In this document: in pieces, positions 42,801 to 54,800 of the stretch
How positions within the stretch are numbered: position 1 is the first letter of the stretch
Layout: each line of letters starts with the position of its first letter
Origin: Casuarius casuarius
Lineage: Eukaryota > Chordata > Aves > Casuariiformes > Casuariidae
DNA: 64,000 nucleotides
Reading direction: 5' to 3'
Assembly (NCBI GenBank): GCA_003342895.1
Contig: PTFA01000032.1
Span: 5,672,733-5,736,732, forward strand
Notes under the pieces: model-generated
What the model was told of the DNA's origin: nothing
Seen by the model: only the letters and a program-made list of their open reading frames with translations
Database searches by the model: none
Translations under genes and position numbers: made by a program

Positions 42801-45800
42801 CTGCACAAAAGTATTCGGGCTCACGTGCCGCTTCTGCGCTTGACACGGAACGGCTCATCCCAATGTCAAGACGGAAAATAAATAAATAAATAAATAAAAA
42901 TGCACCGAGCAAGCCCCACCCCGCGCACGCTACATACCGCGGACCCGCTTTTTGGAGGGCAGCCGCTCCCAGACCTCGCCGGCCGCGGCCGCGGAGCCGG
43001 GCACGGCGGCCCCGTCACCTTGCACCACGCCGCGGCCTCACACCGCCCCTCCGCCCGGGCACCACGGCGCCCCGGGGGGGCCTCGCAGGAGGAGAAGGGC
43101 GGGGAACCCCCCAAAAGCTCCGCACGACCCTAAAGGAGGAGCAGGAGCCGGCTCGCAGCGCGGCTCTCGCCGGTCTGCCCCGCCCCGCCGCCGCCGCCGG
43201 GGAGCGCGGCGCCCGCTCACCNNNNNNNNNNNNNNNNNNNNNNNNNNNNNNNNNNNNNNNNNNNNNNNNNNNNNNNNNNNNNNNNNNNNNNNNNNNNNNN
43301 NNNNNNNNNNNNNNNNNNNNNNNNNNNNNNNNNNNNNNNNNNNNNNGGCCGCGCGGGGCGCCGCGCGCCGAGTGCGCCCCGCTGCGAGCGCAGCTCTCGC
43401 CGCGGCTGCGGGGAGCGAGGCGAGGCCGCGGGCAGCGGGAGCGCAAGCCGCAGTTTGAGCGGCTTCGTTCGCGTGTGGCGTAACGATGCTACGATTTCCA
43501 CGCAGCGAAGCGGGCCGGCCGCAGCAAAGAAGTCACCCACGAGCCAGAAAGTGTGCCCTGTTTACCCCTGCTGAAGCCCGCAGCCGCCCCTGGCACGCTG
43601 ACAATTTAAGCTAGAGCAGGAAAAAGAATTCCGCTTAAAGAAGTGAGATAAAACGGTGCTGAGCCCGAGAACACGCTCAGTTTAGGAAGAGAAACAGATT
43701 TCATGGCACACGCACAATGCGGTTGAAAGATACTGGGGAGCAAGCAATTCATCTCTATGCCGGGGCTCAAGGAGGAAATCCCCTCAGGACAGTCCCCCTA
43801 AGACAAGCAGCAGGGCTCAGAAACTGGAGCAGCAATGAAGCAGCCCAACAGGTGAAGAAAGAGGCCTGGAAACAGCAGGACAAGCACGAAAGAAGCCCGT
43901 AAGCAGCTGTGGAGTTATCCTTCCTGAAGCTCGGTTGGAAACAGCTACCTCCCATGTTCTGACCTAGCAAGAATTGGCCTGCCAAACACTTAAAACACAT
44001 AAGCCTTAATTTCATTGATCAGAAGAAAAATAAATGCAAAAGATTTTTTTTTAAGAGTTATTTAGTGTTTTTACATTAGAGTTTGACCACTTCAGCAGAG
44101 TAATGTTTTTCTATTCAACATCTTTTGAAGGAACATTAAAGCATTTCCCTGGGTTCATATCACTGACTAATGCGGAACCCAATATATTGCTTTGGCAAAG
44201 CCAACAGAACTACAGCCTAGAAATCAACACCAGACAGAAAAGAGCAGTGTTCTGTCTTATAAAAGGCCACAAAAAAAAAGCTGTCGGTTTAACAGCAGTA
44301 ATGCTCAAGGAATATAACTTTTTTTCAAAGATTCAAGTCTTAAGGAGACATCTCGGCTGCAATTCCTTTCCCTTATGAATTTGTGGTGTCTTTAAAAGCC
44401 TCCATTATACTCTGAAATTGCAATACTTTGAAGTTTAAAAATACCAAAACACAAAACACTATGATCACATCTTTCCTCTTTGTCATAAGGGACTGTTTTT
44501 ACTAGCTACGGCAGAAATTCAAGTTTATACCTCAGCCCATCCCTTGGTGGCCAAATCTATGCGCTTCCAGATTGAAATAAGGGCTCTAACACCTACTGAT
44601 ACTGTCCGAGTTCAAGTAAGGTGAAATTACAATTTCACCGTATGTTTTGCCACACTCCACTCTAGAAAGATATTTTAGTCTTATTCGAAGCAAGATGCCA
44701 ACACAATTAAGGAATACTAACTAACACTACACCCACTACTGTAACAATCTCCCCCTCATCCACAAATGGAACTGGCAACCTTCATATTAGATTTTCTTAT
44801 AGGGAAAAAAACCCAACGTAAGAACAGCAATGCTTGTTCCCCTCTGCTGGAGCTTGACTCAAGTGAGTCTAAAAGACTTGTGACCGGAGAGAAAAAGCTT
44901 TGGAAAGGAATGAAAAAAAATTGTAAAGCAAGCCTAGACAACAGGGCTCATTGTTAAATAACTGTTAATAACCGGAGACCTAACAGCACCAACACAACCT
45001 CATTTTGAAATACAGCTGGCTGATGATAACAAGAGACAAACTGAAGGATTACTGTTATCACAATTCAGGAAGACGCATTTATTCCACGGTACTAATGTAT
45101 CTTCTAGAGGGAGAAGGAAAAAGAAAACCTCCTAGCTCTGGAACTAATGAGCATATCATACATTCCCAAATTGAAGCATTTGAACTATATTCAACACCAT
45201 ACAAGGTATTTATCACCAGAAAAGCCGGAAGTCCAACAGGTACCATTCATACACCCATTAAGCACACTGTCTTAAAAACAAATTTAGAAGCAATACTGTT
45301 CAGCACCTCACAGTCAGTCCAAAAAGGAGAAGAATTTTCCTCAATACAGTAACCTTCAAATTAGCAAAGCAACTGTTTTATTGAATTCAGGCATTCAGTT
45401 TGAACATTTTCAACAGCCGTTTATAAGCAAGATCTGGGTCTATTCTGAACGCTCAATACTAAGATATGCTTTTGTAAAAAACTTCACTATTCTCTCTTTA
45501 GAGGCATGAGTTTTCACTAGACACTGAGCATGTAAAAAGACAGCTTGCTAGCAATATGTAGCTCTTTAAGTGTATTTGTTTATAGCAGTTAAGCAGGGAG
45601 CTAGCAAAATATCCTAAGTTATTCAGACCCTTTAGAATCCCACACGACAAAATACATACCCCTTCCTGCTTTGTGAATAGGTTGAGGCAGTCAGCCAGGG
45701 CCTCACAAGTTTCCTGGGATACTTCAGAGACCACATCAACTTTTTGCAGGAGGGGAGAAGATATTCCTGAAAGCATCAAGACATTAGTAGCTTTAGGAAG

Positions 45801-48800
45801 GACATTGTAAACCACAGGATGCTTTCCCTTATTTTCTCCTCTAAACAACACAAACATAACATTCATATTCTACATGAGGGCTGAAGCACTAAGTTCTGTG
45901 TGAGGACAAGCAAATGTAGCACTGAGGGAAAGTAAGTTCTTTCTCTTGCATCCTTTCCCAAGTATTGGTATAAAAGGCACATGAATAGATCAAGTCTCTC
46001 TTTCAACACGGCTTGGAAAGCAGAGGAGGTAAGCTATGGCAGCAACACACTGAAAGACTGACTAGCAGCAGTCTCTCTTTTTAACCTTCTTCTAGATTTA
46101 AAAGCCTCAGAGTTGCAGGAGCCAAAATCCAAATACAAGGATACCGCACTGGTTTAATATGAACTAGTGTGGGAAGTGCATTTTTTTCGCCTTCTGCCAT
46201 TTTATTATATAGGTGAGAAAAAGCTTACCACAGCGGAGCTGGAAAATTAGCTTAGAAAAAAAAAGACTGGGAGCAACAAGGACATTGGTCAGCAAAAGGG
46301 GAAGGAGGCCTTATTTTCATGGAGTCATCTCCGGCATAAGCAATACAGCTTCCATAGCAATGCCACTTCACATCCTGACCTGTGTGACTGTTTCTGAACG
46401 AGGCTGTGTGTCTAGAACCAGAAGCACACTATCATAAATATTAAATAACTACCAGCTGATTGGGCTGAGTTCATCTTTGAAGTTTCTGTGATGTGCGGCA
46501 ATTCCTCAGACGGTAAAACTGGAAATTCCAATAACTGTACTTGTACAAGCATGAAAGTAAGTAGAGTTCAGGTTGTGGCCTCACACATCCAGTCATAAAA
46601 CAAAGTGACGATCCATGAGCTTCCACATATTAAAGATGTGGAAGAGACAGTGCCTGTGGCAAGCCTGTCACACAAGCCATTCTCAGGTAGCACACTAGCT
46701 GCAATAAAAGTAAGTGTCTAAAAGCCCCAGCTTCCAGCTTGACATTATTTAGTAATATAGATAGAGTCTAGCGCTAATGCACTTCAGGCTAATGTCACAG
46801 CAATTGAGATTAAGAGCTCCAGTGATGATAGTTTTAAAATAGTCATGCATTTATTTTGCAATCATAGTGCTTGTGCAGTCCTCAATATACTGTATGTATC
46901 CAACTACTTGTTGCCTTTGATATCAAAGCTCACTACTGACTGAAATTTGGAGTCCCTATTTACAGCAGCTATCAAGAACAGCTAGTACTTCTAAAAGGCG
47001 GGCAGCACACTGAATGCTGGAGCCATTTTTATTTGTAATAAATACCATGCATAAATCTCAAAGATTCCTGGATTCTGAATAGCATATTGGAAGACAGTTA
47101 GGAAGAGAATTATAAATATCTTCTAGCCCCAAGATGGCCATTCTGATTAATCTAAAGCTTTCAGAAGCTCCACACGGAAGGCCTTTTAGCTCAGAAACTT
47201 GCATTCCTCTGGAGGAAACTAGAGGACTCGAATACTTTAGAGAGGCCACATTGCGTTTCTACTCACTGTAACACAAGTTATGAGTGGGAACCTACAGTGA
47301 GTCAGCTAGCTCTTTGTACCTTGCAGAGCCCATTTATGCTCTGCAAAAAGCCACCAATTACAGATTTTCAAAGGCCTTGACGAAAGTGAAGCCCTACCTC
47401 ATATTCCTATGATACTATCTAGTAAAAGCTATATTTAAGAGAAATTTCACTACATTTACAGCCCCAATAAAATTTTTCAGTCAAAGTACTTACTAGCTGT
47501 TTCTCTGAATCTGAAATCTTAGTTCTTATAATTAAGTTATTTAATTTGAATCTGTTTCAGTAAGGAAAACAGACCTGTATCTGCAACCTCCTGAAAATTT
47601 AATTTCAGTGAAGTTAAGGTATGTGCTTCTTAAAAAGGAGAATGAGTTGCCTGGTAACAGATAACATTTTATAAAACTAAACAGCTTTACCTTTTGTAGC
47701 ATCCAAAGATTTAACCATTGCAAGGAAGTCTGAAATCTCTTTGCTGAGTCTTTGTTGGCATGCCTGTGCTTTCTGGAAGAGAGAAGAAGGCACTTCTGAA
47801 ATAGTTAAGTATATATATTCTCATATATCTATATATACACAAACACACACATATATATACATGCATATATACATATACACACATTTCTCTTAAATATACT
47901 GAAGTTTTTAAACCTGGAGAGCATTAAACATTAACAAAGAATCCCAATGAAAGAGACTGCTACATTAAAACTGAAAAGAATTACTTCAAGTACCTTCAAA
48001 GACATGCAAAGCAAACAGAAGAACCATGTGCATTATATAACTGACCAGCTTTTGTTAAAATTAGCATTGCAAACCAAACCCAAGAACTATGTTGAATGCA
48101 CCACCTTTCCAGTTTTCTCCGCCTTTTTAGTTAAAAAAAATTGATAATCCAGGAACAGCCATCGCTTGAAACAACTGTACTTTTAGAGACCAGTACACAG
48201 CCTTCAAGCACTAGGGATTTCAGAGCAGAAGTTTTTAAAGATCTAATAAAGTAAGCTTAGCAGAACAAGGGCAGTGTTATTCACCCATCATTGACCTAAT
48301 AAGATGCTGCTTCTCCAGTAAAAACAAAATTAGTGCAGTGGTATTTTAATTTATGAGTAGACACTAATGCCAGCTATGGACACTTGAAAGTTTATTCACC
48401 ACGTTATAGTCAGCCACCTCAAAAAGATAAGTAGAACATTTTTCTATCCAGAATTACATTTTGAAGCACTTATATTAGCTTGTCTTTCCCATTCCACTGT
48501 TGGGCAAGATCTTGCCACAAACCATGAAGTACAAAAGTGACTGTAGAGTTTGTAGTTGAGTGAACTTCAAAAGCCAGGCTCTGGACCTGTCCATTAGCTA
48601 GACGCACACCCAAAGAAGTACATCCTGTTGGACATATATCCCCCTTTCCAGATGTATTATGACTGGCTTGTTCATTGTTTGACATGATTTGAACATGCAG
48701 AATTCTTTTGCAATGCTGTAGTCTTTCCTTTTGCAGGGAAAGACAGCAACAAACAAAAGTCTCAATACCTGCAGAGTAGCGTACATGAGCGATAGACTCC

Positions 48801-51800
48801 AGAGCCTATCACTTCTTCTAAAAGGCCCTTTGATGTGTGGATACCGCCACAGAACTATCGTGTCTATTTTCAGCAGCAGTCAAGAAGACAAAAGCATTAG
48901 AAGAGGAAAAGAATGGCACTGACACAGCGTAATTCCATATCTGCCCATATCATGGATTTTGAAAGAAGAGCCAATTGCAAGATAGGAGTTTATTAAAGTT
49001 CACCACTCAGCACATAACTGATTTTTGTTCACTACAGCACAACAAAAGAACTGGAAGGCACCAAGTCCTCATCAGGCAGCAGGTTGCAAACACCAAAAGC
49101 TTTTCTCTAAGCTGCACACAATGATACAGTATAGATTCTTGCAGCAAGAAGCACAGGACAAAAATATAAATTGACCAAAAAAAAAAAAAAGGCAAAAATC
49201 ACTGACCACAGATCCAGGGGCATTAAAAAGAACATCTAGTTGATGCCTCAGGTTCAAGAAGTCCCAAAACAACTGGGAGAACGCAGAAAGTCATTCTATG
49301 CTTCCCCTATTTGTTCTATCCTTTCAGACATCTCCTACTATGCTCTGTTGGTGATTAGCAGTCACCTTGCAGGACTTCTACTTTGAGCTGCTATGGCTAC
49401 TCTAGCATTCTTAACTCAAAGCAAAGTGGAAATAAGAGAAATTTGTAGTCCTCTTTTGTAGCCATGGTGGAAGGGAACATGCAGAGAAGGTATTTTGTAA
49501 AGGCTTAATTTGAACTGACAGTGAATTGATATCACTAACAGTCACACTTTTATTGGCCTTGAAGTTGGGGGGAAAGAGAAGAGAAGGAGAAAGATCTGTG
49601 TGCTGAAACACTGCCCGTGCAGTTTTACCAGAGAGTGACAGGTTTTGGCACTTTCATATGCCTTCATTGAAGCTCAGATGCAAATGTGTGAAGATTAGTG
49701 GAACTGTAGCCTCTAACAATAGAAGAAGCTGTAACATGAAGGGCTACCAAGCAACAGGAAGGGATTCAGCAAAACGATTCTTTCAGCAGCTAAAAAAACA
49801 ATCCTGAGTTTTCAGTAAAACTCCCAGGCCTGCCTAAAGGCTCTTCCGAACTTGCTTGAGAAAGTCTGAATATTCTCCTTTTCACATTTACGATACTCCA
49901 ATCTGCCTTCAAATGGTCTGAAGTCATATAATTCTAAGGCATCAAAGATAATAGTAAATCACCTATCAGAACTCTCATAAGATTGCTAAAATATAACATA
50001 CAAAATCACACACACTACTAGAGCATCTCTTCCACAAAATTGAAGTTGTTTTGAAAGTTAAATCAGCTGCAGCATTGAAGTACACACTAGTATTTTGGAT
50101 TATCCCATTTACAGTTTCCCCACACAGCAGCAGACTGCCAAGAAGCCTTAAAAAAAAGAAAGTCTGAAGTTCTGCTACACAGTTTCTTCTAAGTTTCAGT
50201 TCAGGTTACTTACACCTCCATCCCTTCTAGCCCCTTTCAATCCTCGGCGAAACGGGGACTAAGACTCTAGTGAACTGAAGAACGAAGCTGGCATTTGAAC
50301 TGTGTACCTGCTCTACTCCGTGACGCATCACAAATGTGTTTCTATAGAAAATACTTTTATTTCAAAGACAGCTGACTGAGAAAACAGTCACTAAATGTTA
50401 CTTCCAAAGTTTATTACGTCAGTTTGTACAATTAGGTTTTATAACTCAAGTTTTTCTTGTAAAGAAGCCTATCAAGCCCAGTGCTGATCAGTTTGGGGGC
50501 CAAGAGCAGGCTTCTGTGGAGTATTACCACAGAGTCCCAGTGCGTTGAAGACAAATCACATGATAAACAGCAGGACTGCACTGACACAACCTGATGAATA
50601 ATCCATAACTCAGCTGCAGAAGATGACTGGCAGGAACTGCTGAAGCGAGTAATTACTGAGTTCTGCTAAGGCCCACACTTCTTGGCAGTCCCTTCTTCAG
50701 TGGGCCGTCAGGAATTGCCAGCACGAGGTATCCTCCCCTATCTCCCTTCTGCCATAAGCTATTTTGAGTTCTTCCTTTTATATCACAAGGTATGGTACAA
50801 GTGACTTCGTGATTATTGTGTTGCAGTGTCAGAAATTTTGCTTATATATACTTCTAAAACCTTTCACTTCAAGGTGAAGTACGGCAAAGAACCACAGGTT
50901 GAATACTAGAATAATCAAGAGACTCATTCCCCACTGGAAGTCTGAAGAATCACTGTACAGAGAACCTGATGTGACTTGGGATGCTAAAGGCTGATGCCTA
51001 AGCTGTTTCATTGCCTGTTTTACAGAGGTACATATAGCTGAAGGTTACATTTGGTCAAACCAAAGCTAGAGAATAACAAATTAAGTACATGAGGCTCCCT
51101 CTTCTGGCCAAGAGTCTCAAACAGTTTTCTACCTTGCAGTAGTGCTGATAGAAGTGAAAAAAGCAACTCCCGTAGCTATGATAAACATGCCATTTTATAC
51201 ATACAATCTGAACAGGAATAAATGACAGTAAGCACTGCAAATACAAGCAGCATTTATCTATCTATGGTAAGAAAGAATCATTACTTTTGGCCAAAAGTAT
51301 ATTTGAGTATTCCAACACAAACCAGTATTAATCTGCAACTGCCTAGATGCATTAGCCAAGTACTCAGTACATACTTTCAGAGTTTCTTGAAGGTCTGTAA
51401 CAGATACTGTATCATCTTCCTCATCATCACTACTGAGCTGTTCCTGTGTGCAGTAGTGAGTGCTATATGCAGAGTGGTCTTCTATTGCTTCCAGCCAACC
51501 CTGAACAGAAAAGAGATAGAGTTAAAACATTTTATTTCCAAAGTCGCATCCAAAAGGCAACAGTAGACATGAAAGAAAATGAATTAAAATGCTCTAATGA
51601 CATGAATAAGATACTCAGTATTAACATGAGACACCCTAAAATTAGGAGAAAGTAGATTGCTAAAAAATTGCAACATATCATATCCAAGATGAAATACACT
51701 GTGGCCAGAGTGCTACCTAGGACTTGCTTGATCAGACTTCAAATACAAATGCTACACACCTCTCTAAGCCTATCCCAGGTTACATAATTAATTGATGTCA

Positions 51801-54800
51801 CTCTTAAAGAAACACTGTAGGGAATTTATTTTGCAATTTTTGCTTTCTGTTCAGACAGCAAGGTCTCTGTGACAAAGTCTGCCTTCTTATGTATGGCGAA
51901 CTGTGTGCAAAACTGAGCACTACCATAATTGAGGAGGTAGATTCTTCTCCTGTTGCCTCCATCCCTATGTCATCTCTAGTTACTACACCTACAGTGGTGC
52001 ACAGTACCAACTACACTACAAAAAAAGCCCTAAAAAAAAAAAATCAAAAAAAAAAATCATTCTCTTGTTTCAGATCCACTGTTTTTTTGAATACCATGTA
52101 TTAGCTCATCTTAGAGCTTGGCTAAAAGTAGAACATATCATTAAGATCTTTTTCATTTGGGATAACAAATTATGAAAGGAAATGCAACAGAAGGAAGTTG
52201 CAATGAAAAAAAAAAAAAGGAAGTTAGACTAGGGGACATAATACAGGAACAGAGCTGGAAAACAAGGCACAAATTTTAAAGAGAATGACATGCTAGGTAG
52301 TCTACAGCCATGCTAAAAGATTCAATACATGTAGTTATGTCACCCCGTCCTGATGTTCAAGATACTGAACCCACTACTTAGGCATCCATAGTTAGCTTTG
52401 CAAATTATTTTTTTATTATACTAGTTATTACACCTTAAAGCCTTTAATAGAGAGTCACTATTACCTCTCTAGTTTGAGGAGGAGTGTTATTTTTAGGGAT
52501 CTTGAAACGATGAACAGTGTCATCAAAACATCTCACAGAAAAGAAGCAATTGTCTGTAGATTTTACCTAGAGTGATGGGGAGAAGTGGCAAAAATGAGTT
52601 TAATGAATCTGGAAAAAAAGGACAAAAAAAAAAGACAAAATTGCTGTTAAAGTAAGCAAAGAAGAAAATTACCGTCAACTCTGAAGTTTTTGCTTCAGTT
52701 TTGATGCAAAGCAAGTACAGTTTACAAGTAAAGAAGCTTTATTAGAAAAGTTTTGCAAAGCCTGTTGCGTTGCACTTTTCTGCCTTGTGGATGAAAATAC
52801 TGAGGTTCTTTAGGTCAACAAGTATTTGCACAGCAACACTGGATTCAGACTAAGTTTCAACAACAGTGCAAGACAACCCAGATTAAGCAATTGTAGATAT
52901 ATAGAAGGGTAAGAATCACTTTCTATATAGCAACAGTATATATAACTATAGCTTAACAGAGAATTTTTGGTGCCAATACATAGAGCTATGACAAGTTAGC
53001 TAAAGAAGAAAGCACTGAAATGATCCTAAATTCATTCTCCTTAAACACTTCCATTTTCCTCTGCATTATATACCCTGCTTTCCCTTCCATACGCTTATGT
53101 GATGAGAAGGTCTGATATAATTATTCTTTTGCCTGAAGTGGACTGTCACACCTGGCTTGTTTTTGCTCTGTCTTCCATCCATCCCTTCCAAAAGGGAATC
53201 CCACAAACATGACTGAATTTTACTGTAAGAAGGTTTTTCAAAAGTCACTTTCAAAATTTCAGTTCTCCAACTGAGATGAACTTAAGTTAAATATTCACTC
53301 ACAAGTAGCCAGTGAAAGTTACAGGAGGAACTAGAGCTTTGTTACTCCGCATCACACAGTTCAAACAGTCATTTTGCACAGCTGAAGAGGCATGCTTTAT
53401 GGAAGTCTTATGTTTATTTATATCCTCAAGACTTTGGAAAGAGATGAAACAGCTAAACGGTCACTTTACATATTGAATTACTTTGCTTGGTAAGAATGAC
53501 AAAGTGTTTCTCACAACAGTGCAAGGGTTTTTTAATAAAGGCATGCTTACCGACCTAGCCAAAGATTTCATTGTCTATGTACAGAACACCATCACATTCA
53601 AAACCAGTAGTGACAAGTCTCATCTCACTTCCTACCGTGCAGACAGCTTGTGTTAGATGCTTGCATCCCTGACGATGATCATTATTTACTGCATCAGCTC
53701 TTTGAAAGAAAAAGAGATTTAATAATGTGAAGAAGAGAATTACTTAACTCATTTATCAGAAATTTAAACATAGAACTTACTGTCTCCGATACCAGGAAAG
53801 GACTCCATGTTCTAGTACTACCCAGTACAGTTTCCAACCAAAAAATCGTGAGCTCTAAAAGAGAGAAGGTTAACAGCTCAACAGCCGCTGTTCACAGTAA
53901 GTCTGATAGCTTGAAGACTATTACATAAAACTGGCTGTCGTTAGGACATTTCAGGTGTTATGTATTATCTTGGTGATCACAATCCGAATACTTTATAATT
54001 ACAGTATTTTCTTTTCTGGAAGTTAAAAAGTACCTAAAGACAAGGTTTTGTTGATCTTGCTATTCGCTAGGAACTGAAGTGTTAAAATACTGCGTTTTTT
54101 AATATTAGAGGGGTTGCTGATCACAGCACAATTCCACTTTATACAACAAAAATGAGAAACAAACACATTAAGAAAGCTAACTGCAACATTTTACCTTTCA
54201 CAAGCATTAACACATAGGTCTCATTTAGAAAACTGTTCCTTATTTTACAAATGTGTGTGCATACATAGGAAAATTTACACTGAAGAAAACTTCAGAAAGT
54301 CTTCAAAGATTCCACAGAGGAACATCAAAATTAGGTGTTCATGTGTAAGATCAAGAAAATTTTCTCTTTATTACATGGAAAAAAAAGAAATTTGCTTGAA
54401 GATCAGAGAAAAACAGGTATTTGACTTACATCTTCCCTCTAAGTTTTTAAGAATCTGACAGAAGTTTAACTTGTAGCAAAATGTTAGCCAAATAAGCTAT
54501 TAAAGATTTAAGACATCTATGCAAGAGAGGAAAGAGCATTGCGCCCACCATACAGATAGGGTACAAAACTTTACCACAATGAAACTATGCTACAAAAATA
54601 ACCACCACTACCCCAGTAAATCAGATGTATTTTAGGGACTGAGGTTTTTAAGATCAGAGTGCCCTGAATCTAGTTACTGCTCCACTTTGGCAAGCCCATC
54701 TATAACTTATCCAATATATTAGAATAAAAGTTAAGTCATCTAGCAAATGTGTCATTGAAAAGCTCCCTCATCTATTAACTGTAACTTAAGTATGTAAAAT

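Larger units (their letters stand above)
42905..43600 (-). promoter_or_regulatory. OSBPL1A: CpG island, candidate internal promoter for ORP1S
   Basis: The only strongly CpG-rich stretch in the window. It has a GC box (CCCCGCCCC, 43178-43186), a (CCG)n run at 43186-43199, an NRF1-like GCGCACGC near 42923 and a 125-base gap. On the minus strand two strong donors occur: G|GTGAGC (exon end at 43221, against the gap) and CGCG|GTATGT (exon end at 42938). This is what a CpG promoter with one or two noncoding first exons would show in the direction of OSBPL1A. ORP1 is known to have a short ORD-only form, so I infer this is its promoter. Bidirectional activity cannot be excluded. Confidence 0.65.
25086..45659 (-). 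other. OSBPL1A: Largest intron, 20.6 kb, with internal CpG island
   Basis: Separates the ankyrin/PH half of the gene from the coiled-coil/FFAT/ORD half. It holds a CpG island at about 42.9-43.6 kb with a 125-base gap, (AAAT)n at 42875-42900, an 18-bp tandem duplication at 42566-42600, a run of 30 A at 30808-30837, a GC-rich patch with poly-T at 28920-29110 and a weak CR1-like fragment at 29850-29880. Several open frames of 60-120 codons occur, none resembling a known protein. The rest is AT-rich sequence in which I see nothing. Confidence 0.85.

Noticed and set aside
42866..43540. Several long open frames on both strands across the CpG island
   Set aside because: They are GC-rich, low-complexity (Arg, Pro, Ala) and run through the 125-base N gap. 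Open frames on both strands are expected in such composition.
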